A program made the position numbers and the translations under genes. DNA of 64,000 nt from Pseudomonas sp. KUIN-1 (GTDB lineage: Bacteria > Pseudomonadota > Gammaproteobacteria > Pseudomonadales > Pseudomonadaceae). The stretch is from NCBI RefSeq assembly GCF_009176725.1, contig NZ_AP020337.1, positions 5,506,001 through 5,570,000 on the forward strand, written 5' to 3'. The notes under the pieces were generated by a model. It was not told where the DNA came from and searched no databases. It saw only the letters and a program-made list of their open reading frames with translations. The stretch's first letter is position 1. Every line of letters begins with the position of its first letter. Shown in pieces: positions 1-7,555 of the stretch.

Positions 1-244
1 ACAGCAGAATACCGACCGCGAAGGAGAATCCGGCCCAGGTGACCAGGCGTCCGGGGATGTGCGTTGCCAGTATCGCCACGCCGAGCAGGGCCAGCGCGTG
101 AATCAGCTGATAAAGCACTCCCGTGTGGAACACCGCCAGGTACTCGGCACTCAGGCGTTCCTTGAGGCCGTGGGCGGCAAACGCGCCAAGGGCCACACCG
201 GTAAAGCCAAAGAAGGCGGCCAGCATCAAAAAGCTACGAAGCAT
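1..244 (-). CDS. DUF423 (YgdD-type) inner-membrane protein, 3' part outside window
   Basis: The reverse strand from an ATG at 242-244 reads MLRSFLMLAAFFGFTG and stays open to the window edge, giving 81 residues of a protein of usually about 125. The residues are strongly hydrophobic, with the Gly-rich first helix and the AHGLKERLS turn followed by two more membrane segments that mark the DUF423/YgdD family, a small integral membrane protein of unknown role. The next gene, mtgA, is divergent and starts 80 bp away; this pairing with mtgA is common in Pseudomonas. The C-terminus is not visible, so integrity cannot be judged. Confidence 0.85.
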   Translation of the reverse strand, partial: MLRSFLMLAAFFGFTGVALGAFAAHGLKERLSAEYLAVFHTGVLYQLIHALALLGVAILATHIPGRLVTWAGFSFAVGILL

Positions 245-285
245 CAGGGACTCCAGGGAAAAATCGTCGAAAGGCGCACGGTCTG

Positions 286-291
286 TATAAT
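286..291 (+). promoter_or_regulatory. Candidate -10 box for mtgA
   Basis: A perfect TATAAT lies 34 bp before the mtgA start, in the short divergent gap. No good -35 hexamer is seen at 16-18 bp upstream, so the promoter assignment is tentative. Confidence 0.35.
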
Positions 292-324
292 GGCCCGCTC
301 AACGGGTTCGGCCAAGCCATCTCT

Positions 325-1035
325 ATGCTGCAGTCTATTCTTCGTCGCATCGTCAAAGCCCTGCTGTGGTTCGCCGCAGGCAGTGTTCTCGTGGTTCTGG
401 TTCTGCGCTGGGTGCCGCCACCGGGCACGGCGCTGATGGTCGAGCGCAAGGTAGAATCCTGGTTCGACGGCGAGCCTATCGACCTGCAACGCGACTGGGA
501 ACCGTTGGACAAAATCTCCGACAATCTGAAAATCGCGGTCATTGCCGGCGAAGACCAGAAATTCGCCGAGCACTGGGGTTTCGACGTCGACGCGATTCAA
601 GCGGCCATTCTGCATAACGAGCGTGGCGGCTCGATACGCGGCGCCAGCACGCTCAGCCAGCAGGTATCGAAAAACCTGTTCCTGTGGTCCGGCCGCAGCT
701 ACCTGCGCAAGGGACTGGAAGCCTGGTTCACCATGCTGATCGAGCTACTGTGGTCCAAGGAGCGCATCCTCGAGGTGTACCTCAACAGTGTCGAGTGGGA
801 CGAAGGCGTATTCGGTGCCCAGGCTGCGGCGCAACACCACTTCCGCACCAACGCCAGCGCGCTTTCCGCCCAGCAGGCCAGCTACCTCGCCGCCGTCCTG
901 CCCAACCCGCGCCAGTGGAGCGCCAGCCACCCGAGCAGCTACGTCTCGCGCCGCGCAGGCTGGATTCGGCAGCAGATGCGTCAGTTGGGTGGGGATGAGT
1001 ACCTGCAGGGGCTGAACAGCAGCCGTCGGTGGTGA
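325..1035 (+). CDS. mtgA: Monofunctional biosynthetic peptidoglycan transglycosylase
   Basis: This 236-residue protein matches the usual MtgA length. It polymerises glycan strands from lipid II in the periplasm while anchored in the inner membrane. One N-terminal membrane helix (about residues 10-30) is followed by a single GT51 domain. The signature is visible as EDQKFAEHWGFD with the catalytic Glu, then GASTLSQQVSKNLFLW and RKGLEAWFTMLIE, and WSKERILEVYLN. There is no transpeptidase domain, which separates it from class A PBPs. It is divergent from the DUF423 gene and followed by the REP array, so it is probably transcribed alone. Confidence 0.96.
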   Translation: MLQSILRRIVKALLWFAAGSVLVVLVLRWVPPPGTALMVERKVESWFDGEPIDLQRDWEPLDKISDNLKIAVIAGEDQKFAEHWGFDVDAIQAAILHNERGGSIRGASTLSQQVSKNLFLWSGRSYLRKGLEAWFTMLIELLWSKERILEVYLNSVEWDEGVFGAQAAAQHHFRTNASALSAQQASYLAAVLPNPRQWSASHPSSYVSRRAGWIRQQMRQLGGDEYLQGLNSSRRW

Positions 1036-1096
1036 TGTTTGCACTCGGTTTCAATGGCCTCTCGCTACCTACGTTCGAGCATGAGAACGGGCCTTT

Positions 1097-1650
1097 GTAG
1101 GAGCGAACTTGTTCGCGAAGGCATTGTTTCGAACAACAAATCTTCTGCGACTGTACGGGCCCTTTCGCGAACAAGTTCGCTCCTACGTTTGGGCATGAGA
1201 GCCGGATGGCTTTTGTAGGAGCGAACTTGTTCGCGAAGGCTTTGTTTCGAACAACAAATCTTCTGCGACTGTACGGGCCCTTTCGCGAACAAGTTCGCTC
1301 CTACGTTTGGGCATGGGAGCCGGATGGCTTTTGTAGGAGCGAACTTGTTCGCGAAGGCATTGTTTCCAACGCCAAATCTTCTGCGCCTGTACGGGCCCTT
1401 TCGCGAACAAGTTCGCTCCTACGTTCGGGCATGAGAACGGGCTTTTGTAGGAGCGAACTTGTTCGCGAAGGCATTGTTTCAAACGACGAATCTTTTGCGA
1501 CTGTACGGGCCCTTTCGCGAACAAGTTCGCTCCTACGTTCGGGCATGAGAACGGGCTTTTGTAGGAGCGAACTTGTTCGCGAAGGCATTGTTCCGAACGC
1601 CAAATCTTCTGCGACTGTACGGGCCCTTTCGCGAACAAGTTCGCTCCTAC
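1097..1650. repeat. Tandem array of five 90-bp REP doublets (REPIN-like)
   Basis: Five inverted-repeat units lie at 1097-1186, 1215-1304, 1333-1422, 1447-1536 and 1561-1650. Each is exactly 90 bp. Each begins with GTAGGAGCGAACTTGTTCGC and ends with its reverse complement; the arms contain the small palindrome GCGAAC-TT-GTTCGC. The middles vary slightly, while the spacers (28, 28, 24 and 24 bp) are near-identical. The arms match the general form of Pseudomonas REP sequences, which spread as inverted pairs with help from a RAYT transposase encoded elsewhere. Two single units of the same length occur later in this window. With the following stretch this fills the gap between mtgA and rpoH. Confidence 0.93.
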
Positions 1651-1665
1651 AAAACTATGCAGTTA

Positions 1666-1712
1666 GTGACGCTCTGCGTCACAAAGAGGACGCAGAGCGC
1701 CGCACGATAGCG
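1666..1712. repeat. Fragment of a 'GACGCAGAGCGTC' short-repeat family
   Basis: The segment starts with the perfect hairpin GTGACGC-tct-GCGTCAC (1666-1682), followed by GACGCAGAGCG and CGCACGATAG. The same blocks recur near 9.65-9.83, 17.96, 18.31, 28.5, 30.46, 52.6 and 62.65 kb. It looks like a degraded copy of a short non-autonomous element. Confidence 0.6.
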
Positions 1713-1722
1713 GATACACAAA

Positions 1723-1755
1723 CAAAAACGCCCCGATCATCTCGGGGCGTTTTTC
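1723..1755 (-). terminator. Rho-independent terminator of rpoH
   Basis: A CG-rich stem (CGCCCCGA / TCGGGGCG, 4-nt loop region) is flanked by an A-run on one side and a T-run on the other. Read on the minus strand it lies 15 bp after the rpoH stop codon and ends in a U-tract. The A/T flanks could let it work in both directions. Confidence 0.85.
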
Positions 1756-1769
1756 GTTGCCGGGTAGCC

Positions 1770-2624
1770 TTACGCGGCGATCGACGTCTTGAGCTTGTTC
1801 ATCGCGCTTTTTTCCAGCTGACGAATACGCTCCGCGGAGACGTTGTACTTCTGCGCCAGGTCGTGCAGCGTGGCTTTTTCTTCTGCCAGCCAGCGCTGGT
1901 AGAGAATGTCGCGGCTGCGTTCGTCCAGCACGTCCAGCGCCTGATGCAGATTGGCGGTGGAGTTGTCGGTCCAGTCGGAATCTTCCAGTTGACGCGCCGG
2001 GTCGTAGCGGTGGTCTTCCAGATAATTGGCCGGCGACTGGAACGCGCTGTCGTCATCCGCTTCGGCGGCCGGGTCAAAGGCCATGTCATGGCCGGTCAGA
2101 CGGCTTTCCATCTCCCGCACTTCACGCGGTTCGACGCCCAGGCTTTCCGCGACGCGATGCACTTCATCGTTGTTCAGCCAGGCCAGACGCTTCTTCTGGC
2201 TGCGCAGGTTGAAGAACAATTTGCGCTGTGCCTTGGTCGTGGCGACCTTGACGATGCGCCAGTTGCGCAGGATGAACTCGTGAATTTCGGCCTTGATCCA
2301 GTGCACGGCAAAAGACACCAGACGCACGCCCATTTCCGGGTTGAAACGCTTCACGGCCTTCATCAGACCGACATTACCTTCCTGGATCAGGTCAGCCTGA
2401 GCCAGACCGTAACCCGAATAACTGCGAGCGATGTGCACGACAAAGCGCAGGTGGGCGAGGACCATTTGTCGGGCCGCGTCCAGATCCTGCTCATAGTAGA
2501 GACTCTCAGCCAGTTCACGCTCCCGCTCGGGCGTCAGCAATGGAATGCTGTTGACCGTTTGCACATAGGCCTCGAGGTTTGCACCCGGGACTAAAGCATA
2601 AGCAGGTTGCAAAGAAGTGGTCAT
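1770..2624 (-). CDS. rpoH: RNA polymerase heat-shock sigma factor sigma-32
   Basis: This 284-residue sigma-70-family protein directs RNA polymerase to heat-shock promoters. Region 2 is visible (LRFVVHIARSYSGYG, then QADLIQEGNVGLMKAVKRF and VHWIKAEIHEFILRNWR). The QRKLFFNLRSQKKRL segment between regions 2 and 3 is the RpoH-box hallmark. Region 4 carries the HTH (TLHDLAQKYNVSAERIRQLE). I chose the ATG at 2622-2624 (MTTSLQPAYAL), 8 bp after a clear AGGTT/GGAGG-like ribosome site; an upstream extension of seven residues lacks support. The gene follows ftsX, as in most gammaproteobacteria, with a 118-bp gap that leaves room for its own promoters. Confidence 0.97.
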   Translation of the reverse strand: MTTSLQPAYALVPGANLEAYVQTVNSIPLLTPERERELAESLYYEQDLDAARQMVLAHLRFVVHIARSYSGYGLAQADLIQEGNVGLMKAVKRFNPEMGVRLVSFAVHWIKAEIHEFILRNWRIVKVATTKAQRKLFFNLRSQKKRLAWLNNDEVHRVAESLGVEPREVREMESRLTGHDMAFDPAAEADDDSAFQSPANYLEDHRYDPARQLEDSDWTDNSTANLHQALDVLDERSRDILYQRWLAEEKATLHDLAQKYNVSAERIRQLEKSAMNKLKTSIAA

Positions 2625-2742
2625 ACGAAAAAACCTCCAGCGCACAGGTTATGTGCAGTTCAGCATTAGCCAGATTGACCCGGAACCGCTAACCAAGTTC
2701 CTTGATTTTCAGAGGCCAGTCTGGTGAAACAATAATGTGGCT

Positions 2743-3777
2743 CTACCGGGGCGCCAGTTCACGAAGATGTCGGGCCACCGCAATCCAGGCACCGATATAC
2801 CCTAACAGAACCGCTCCAAGCAAGAGGGAAAGACCATCACCCATCGGCACACCGGCCAGCGCGAAGTCACTGCCATAGAGACCTGCCAGCCCGACGACCG
2901 CGCCGTTCAGCCAGTTCAGGCCATAAGCCAGAACGCCCCAGGACAGGATGCCTGCCCCGAAGCCGTACAGCGCGCCCATATAAAGGAAAGGCCTGCGCAC
3001 GTAGCTGTCGGTACCGCCCACCAGCTTGATGACTTCGATTTCGATTCGGCGGTTTTCAATGTGTAGACGAATTGTGTTACCAATTACTAACAGCAAAGCC
3101 GAGACCAGCAAAACCGTCAAGCCGAAAACGAACCGATCACCCAGTTTGAGGATCGCGGCCAGTCTTTCGACCCAGACCAGGTCCAGCTGCGCCTGCTCTA
3201 CTTTAGGCAATTGGGCCAGTCGCGTACGCAAGGCTTCCAGCGCAGGCTTGTCCACTTCGTCCGGCGTCACCAGCACCACGCCCGGAAGCGGGTTCTCCGG
3301 CAATTCCTTGAGCGCCTCGCCCAGCCCGGACTGTTGCTTGAACTCGCCCAACGCCTGTTCGCTGCTGATGTACTCGGCATCTGCCACGCCGGGCATCGCC
3401 TTGATTTCATCGCGCAGGCGAGTGCCATCAGCGGTGCTGGCATCCAGGTTCAGGTAGATCGAAATCTGCGCCGCGCGCTGCCACGAACCTCCCAGACGCT
3501 CGACATTGCTCAGCAGCAACGACAAGCCCATCGGCAGGCTCAAGGCAATCGCCATGACCAGACAGGTAAAGAAACTGCCAATCGGTTGCTTGCCCAGGCG
3601 GCGCAGGCTGTCCAGCAGACTGGAGCGATGGCTTTCCAGCCAGGCAGACAACAGCGCGCTGAAATCAGGGCCGTCGTCATCGTGGTCGTGGCGCTGCTTT
3701 TTCTGCTTCGGCGGCACCGGATCGGCGGCTTTGGGCGCGACGCGCTCTGAAACCTTGGGGCTGCGTGTGGCACTCAT
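2743..3777 (-). CDS. ftsX: Cell-division ABC transporter permease-like protein FtsX
   Basis: FtsX is the membrane half of the FtsEX complex, which links ATP hydrolysis at the septum to control of peptidoglycan hydrolases. The 344-residue protein has a long charged cytoplasmic N-terminus (about residues 1-65, with KKQKQRHDHDDDG-type residues), a first membrane helix, a periplasmic loop of about 125 residues, and three C-terminal helices. This is the FtsX topology. Its ATG overlaps the ftsE stop by 4 bp, so the two are translationally coupled. Confidence 0.96.
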   Translation of the reverse strand: MSATRSPKVSERVAPKAADPVPPKQKKQRHDHDDDGPDFSALLSAWLESHRSSLLDSLRRLGKQPIGSFFTCLVMAIALSLPMGLSLLLSNVERLGGSWQRAAQISIYLNLDASTADGTRLRDEIKAMPGVADAEYISSEQALGEFKQQSGLGEALKELPENPLPGVVLVTPDEVDKPALEALRTRLAQLPKVEQAQLDLVWVERLAAILKLGDRFVFGLTVLLVSALLLVIGNTIRLHIENRRIEIEVIKLVGGTDSYVRRPFLYMGALYGFGAGILSWGVLAYGLNWLNGAVVGLAGLYGSDFALAGVPMGDGLSLLLGAVLLGYIGAWIAVARHLRELAPR

Positions 3778-4445
3778 ACTCCGGCCTCCCCGTCACCGAT
3801 CAGACGACCGCGCTGCAGGGTCAGCATGCGATGGCGCATGCGGGCGATCAATGCAAGGTCGTGACTGGCGATCAGCACGCTGGTCCCCAGTCGGTTGATA
3901 TCTTCAAAAACACCCATGATTTCCGCTGCCAGGCGTGGGTCGAGGTTACCGGTCGGTTCATCGGCGAGCAGCAGGGCCGGGCGGTGAACGATGGCGCGGG
4001 CAATGCCGACACGCTGTTGCTGACCGGTAGAGAGGTCACCGGGGTACAGCTCGGCCTTGTCGGACAACGCCACCCGCTCAAGCGCCGAGTCGACCCGTTT
4101 GGCGATCTCGGGCTTGGACAGGCCGAGGATCTGCAAGGGCAACGCGATGTTGTTGAACACCGTGCGATCGAACAGCAACTGATGATTCTGGAACACCACG
4201 CCGATCTGGCGACGCAGAAACGGGATTTGTGCGTTGCTGATTTGCCCAAGGTCCTGACCGGCCAGCATCAGTTTGCCGGTGGTCGGACGCTCCATGGCCA
4301 GCAACAGGCGCAGCAGCGTGCTTTTGCCGGCACCGGAATGCCCGGTGACGAACAAAAACTCGCCGCGACGTACTCGAAAGCTCAGTTCATGCAACCCGAC
4401 ATGTCCATTCGGGTAGCGCTTACCGACCTGCTCGAATCGAATCAT
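3774..4445 (-). CDS. ftsE: Cell-division ABC transporter ATP-binding protein FtsE
   Basis: FtsE is the cytoplasmic ATPase of FtsEX and is recruited to the Z-ring. In 223 residues it shows Walker A (GHSGAGKST), a Q-loop (VVFQNHQLL), the ABC signature in the variant form STGQQQRVGIARA, Walker B (ALLLADEPTGNLD) and the switch His (IASHDLAL). Length and motifs fit FtsE rather than a transport ATPase. It overlaps ftsY by 4 bp upstream and ftsX by 4 bp downstream, forming one operon. Confidence 0.97.
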   Translation of the reverse strand: MIRFEQVGKRYPNGHVGLHELSFRVRRGEFLFVTGHSGAGKSTLLRLLLAMERPTTGKLMLAGQDLGQISNAQIPFLRRQIGVVFQNHQLLFDRTVFNNIALPLQILGLSKPEIAKRVDSALERVALSDKAELYPGDLSTGQQQRVGIARAIVHRPALLLADEPTGNLDPRLAAEIMGVFEDINRLGTSVLIASHDLALIARMRHRMLTLQRGRLIGDGEAGV

Positions 4446-5947
4446 GAACGCTCCCGCTCCGCAAACAGTGCCTGAACAAAGGGTTCGGCCTCGAAGGTAC
4501 GCAGATCATCGATACCTTCACCGACGCCGATATAGCGAATTGGCAAGCCGAACTGCTTGGCCAGGGCGAAAATCACGCCGCCCTTGGCGGTGCCATCGAG
4601 CTTGGTCAGCGCCAGCCCGGTAAGCGTGACGGTCTGGTTGAACTGCTTGGCCTGATTGATAGCGTTCTGCCCGGTGCCCGCATCGAGGACCAGCAGGACT
4701 TCGTGAGGAGCATCTGCGTCCAGCTTGCCGATCACGCGGCGAACCTTCTTCAACTCCTCCATCAAGTTGTCCTTGGTGTGCAGACGGCCAGCGGTGTCGG
4801 CGATCAGCACGTCGATGCCACGAGCCTTGGCGGCCTGCACGGCATCGAAGATGACAGAAGCCGAGTCGGCACCGGTGTGCTGGGCGATGACCGGTATGTG
4901 ATTACGCTCACCCCAGACCTGCAATTGCTCGACGGCTGCAGCGCGGAACGTGTCGCCCGCCGCCAGCATGACCTTCTTGCCTTCCAGTTGCAGCTTCTTG
5001 GCCAGCTTGCCGATGGTCGTGGTCTTGCCCGCGCCATTGACGCCGACCACCAGAATCACGAACGGCTTGTGTTCGGCCTTGATCACCAGCGGTTGCTCGA
5101 CAGGCTTGAGCATCGCGGCCAGCTCGCCCTGCAACGAGGTGTACAGTGCCTGGGCGTCGGTCAACTGCTTGCGCGCGACCTTCTGGGTCAGGCTCTTGAT
5201 GATGACCGAGGTGGCCTCAACGCCGACATCGGCGGTCAGCAGACGGGTTTCGATTTCTTCGAGCAGGTCGTCATCGATGGCCTTCTTGCCCAGAAACAGG
5301 CTGGCCATGCCTTCGCCGATGCTGGCACTGGTCTTCGACAGGCCCTGCTTGAGGCGTGCAAAGAAGCCGACCTTGCCGGTTTCCGGCTCGGGTGTCAGAG
5401 CAGGAGCAGGCACTGCAAGCGCTTGCGCAGCAGGCTGAACCGGTTGCGGCACTGCCTGCGCGACGACTGGCTCTGGCTCTGCAACAGGCTGAACCAGCAC
5501 CGGCTCAGGCATCCCGAGCGGCACGATATCCGCCACAGGCTCCGCTACGACGGGTTCAGGCTCCAGCGGCTCGGGCGCAACAGGGGCATGGCTTGGTTCA
5601 GGGATGGCCGGCGTGACATGCGGCTCGCGCTCGTCGCTCAAGGCCACCGGCTCTTCGGTCACCGGCAAGGTCAGCCAGGGCTGAGGCGAAGGCGCGCCGG
5701 GCTCCACATGCAGTTGCGATGCAGGCGCAGCTGCTTCGACAGTGACTTCAGGCACCGATTGCGAGGCAACATGAGGCTCAACCTGCGGCGTCGCGGCAAC
5801 CTGATCGGCGATCGGGTCGGGTTGCGTCGGGGATGATTCTGCTGGCTTCGGCTCGGTTTGCTGCGGCTTCTTGCGCAGCCATCCGAACAGGCCTTTCTTC
5901 TCTCCAGCCTCGGCTGGGGTCTTCTTGTCGTCGTTGGAACCAAACAT
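4442..5947 (-). CDS. ftsY: Signal recognition particle receptor FtsY
   Basis: FtsY is the SRP receptor GTPase that docks ribosome-nascent chain-SRP complexes on the inner membrane. The 501-residue protein has an acidic, Pro/Ala/Glu/Val-rich N-terminal A domain (about residues 1-190), typical of gammaproteobacteria, then the N domain (KVGFFARLKQGLSKTS) and the G domain. G motifs are GVNGAGKTTTIGKLA (G1), DTFRAAA, DTAGRLH (G3), TKLDGTAKGG (G4) and the closing GVGEGIDDLRTF. It is first of the ftsY-ftsE-ftsX run and faces away from the M16 peptidase genes. Confidence 0.97.
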   Translation of the reverse strand: MFGSNDDKKTPAEAGEKKGLFGWLRKKPQQTEPKPAESSPTQPDPIADQVAATPQVEPHVASQSVPEVTVEAAAPASQLHVEPGAPSPQPWLTLPVTEEPVALSDEREPHVTPAIPEPSHAPVAPEPLEPEPVVAEPVADIVPLGMPEPVLVQPVAEPEPVVAQAVPQPVQPAAQALAVPAPALTPEPETGKVGFFARLKQGLSKTSASIGEGMASLFLGKKAIDDDLLEEIETRLLTADVGVEATSVIIKSLTQKVARKQLTDAQALYTSLQGELAAMLKPVEQPLVIKAEHKPFVILVVGVNGAGKTTTIGKLAKKLQLEGKKVMLAAGDTFRAAAVEQLQVWGERNHIPVIAQHTGADSASVIFDAVQAAKARGIDVLIADTAGRLHTKDNLMEELKKVRRVIGKLDADAPHEVLLVLDAGTGQNAINQAKQFNQTVTLTGLALTKLDGTAKGGVIFALAKQFGLPIRYIGVGEGIDDLRTFEAEPFVQALFAERERS

Positions 5948-6078
5948 GGATGACGGCTATCTCAAGGTTGCGGGGCGCCAGAGGGCGACCCGGAAAATTC
6001 TGACATGCAAAACAGACTGCGTTTAGGACTTCTTGTTCACTCACCGGCCGCTTGTGCAGCTACCTTTACCTGCGTTTC

Positions 6079-6117
6079 AGACAGGTTTCACTCGCAATCG
6101 GCCAGTGAAGGCTGTCT
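6079..6117. other. Imperfect inverted repeat in ftsY / M16 divergent gap
   Basis: AGACAGGTTTCACT (6079-6092) pairs with AGTGAAGGCTGTCT (6104-6117) with two mismatches across an 11-nt spacer. It sits in the 255-bp gap between divergent ftsY and the M16 peptidase gene. It may be an operator or an RNA hairpin; no known regulator site is recognised. Confidence 0.3.
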
Positions 6118-6202
6118 CTGAAGCAAACGGATCAGTATCCTAACACCCCCGCGCCCGCCGACGCTAAGTTCACGCGGGCCGTCCTACAGGTTCAAACTAC
6201 GA

Positions 6203-7555
6203 ATGAATGCTCTAGCCCGCCGCGCCGCAGGCCTGCTGCTCAGCACAATTTGTCTGCCTTTGACAGCAATGGCTGCCGATCCGCAACCGACTCACGAATT
6301 CACCCTCGACAATGGCCTGAAGGTTGTTGTCCGCGAAGACCACCGCGCTCCGGTGGTGGTTTCGCAGATCTGGTACAAGGTCGGCTCCAGCTACGAAACG
6401 CCGGGACAGACCGGTCTGTCCCACGCACTTGAACACATGATGTTCAAAGGCAGCAGCAAAACCGGACCGGGCGAGTCTTCGCTGATTCTGCGCGATCTGG
6501 GCGCTGAAGAGAATGCGTTCACCAGCGACGACTACACCGCCTATTACCAGGTACTGGCGCGTGACCGCCTGAGCGTCGCGCTGGAGCTGGAAGCCGATCG
6601 CATGGCAACCCTGAAATTGCCCGCCGACGAGTTCAGCCGCGAGATCGAGGTCATCAAGGAGGAACGTCGCCTGCGTACCGATGACCAGCCAATGGGCAAG
6701 GCGTTCGAGCGCTTCAAGGCGATGGCCTACCCTGCCAGCGGCTATCACACGCCGACCATCGGCTGGATGGCGGACCTGGAGCGCATGAAGGTCGAAGAAC
6801 TGCGCCACTGGTACGAATCCTGGTATGCGCCGAACAACGCCACGCTGGTGGTGGTCGGCGATGTGCTGCCGGACGACGTCAAAGCCCTGGCAGAACGCTT
6901 CTTCGGATCGATCCCGCGCCGCGCTGTACCGCCTTCGAAAAAACCGCTTGAACTGGCCGAACCTGGCGAGCGCAAGATCACCCTGCACGTCAAAACCCAG
7001 TTGCCGAGCCTGATCTACGGCTTCAACGTACCGAGTGTCGCAACCGCTGAAGATCCACGTTCGGCGAACGCCCTGCGCCTTATCGCAGCGCTGCTCGACG
7101 GTGGTTACAGCGCACGCATTCCCGCACGCCTGGAACGTGGCGAAGAGCTGGTCTCCGGTGCCTCGTCGCGTTACGACGCGTTCGCTCGCGGCGACAGCCT
7201 GTTCATGATCAGCGCCACACCCAACCAGCAGAAGAAGAAAACCCTGGCCGATGTGGAAGCCGGGATCTGGCGCCTGCTCGATGAGCTGAAAACCAAGGCA
7301 CCGTCCGCCGAGGAGCTGGAGCGTGTCCGGGCTCAGGTGATTGCCGGGGTGGTCTATGAGCGCGACTCGATCACCAGCCAGGCGACCATGATCGGAGAGC
7401 TGGAAACCGTCGGCCTGTCCTGGAAGCTGATGGACAATGAACTGGAGGCGCTGCAAAGCGTGACTCCGCAAGACATCCAGAAAGCTGCCAACACCTATTT
7501 CACCCGTGAGCGCCTCAGCGTTGCGCACGTTCTGCCTGAGGAGAAAGCCAAATGA
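6203..7555 (+). CDS. M16 (pitrilysin) family zinc peptidase, catalytic member of a pair
   Basis: A probable periplasmic zinc metallopeptidase of 450 residues. The N-terminus is a Sec signal (Leu-rich core, AMA-A cleavage site near residue 24). The inverted zinc motif HxxEH is intact as HALEH (His74, Glu77, His78), with the distal Glu expected about 75 residues later in a segment rich in EADR and EVIKEERR. Two M16 domains are present, in the usual tandem form. The next gene overlaps by 4 bp and encodes a second M16 protein without the zinc motif, so the two probably form a heterodimer like mitochondrial processing peptidase. Substrate unknown. Confidence 0.92.
   Translation: MNALARRAAGLLLSTICLPLTAMAADPQPTHEFTLDNGLKVVVREDHRAPVVVSQIWYKVGSSYETPGQTGLSHALEHMMFKGSSKTGPGESSLILRDLGAEENAFTSDDYTAYYQVLARDRLSVALELEADRMATLKLPADEFSREIEVIKEERRLRTDDQPMGKAFERFKAMAYPASGYHTPTIGWMADLERMKVEELRHWYESWYAPNNATLVVVGDVLPDDVKALAERFFGSIPRRAVPPSKKPLELAEPGERKITLHVKTQLPSLIYGFNVPSVATAEDPRSANALRLIAALLDGGYSARIPARLERGEELVSGASSRYDAFARGDSLFMISATPNQQKKKTLADVEAGIWRLLDELKTKAPSAEELERVRAQVIAGVVYERDSITSQATMIGELETVGLSWKLMDNELEALQSVTPQDIQKAANTYFTRERLSVAHVLPEEKAK

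Noticed and set aside
1097..1650. REP array as a CRISPR array
   Set aside because: The repeats are inverted pairs, 90 bp long, with repeated spacers; CRISPR would need direct repeats of about 28-37 bp with unique spacers, plus cas genes.
2743..3777. Long open frames on the strand opposite ftsX, ftsY, dgcB, dgcA and other genes
   Set aside because: They are reverse-strand shadows of GC-rich genes: no family match, no ribosome site, and the real gene on the other strand has clear domains.
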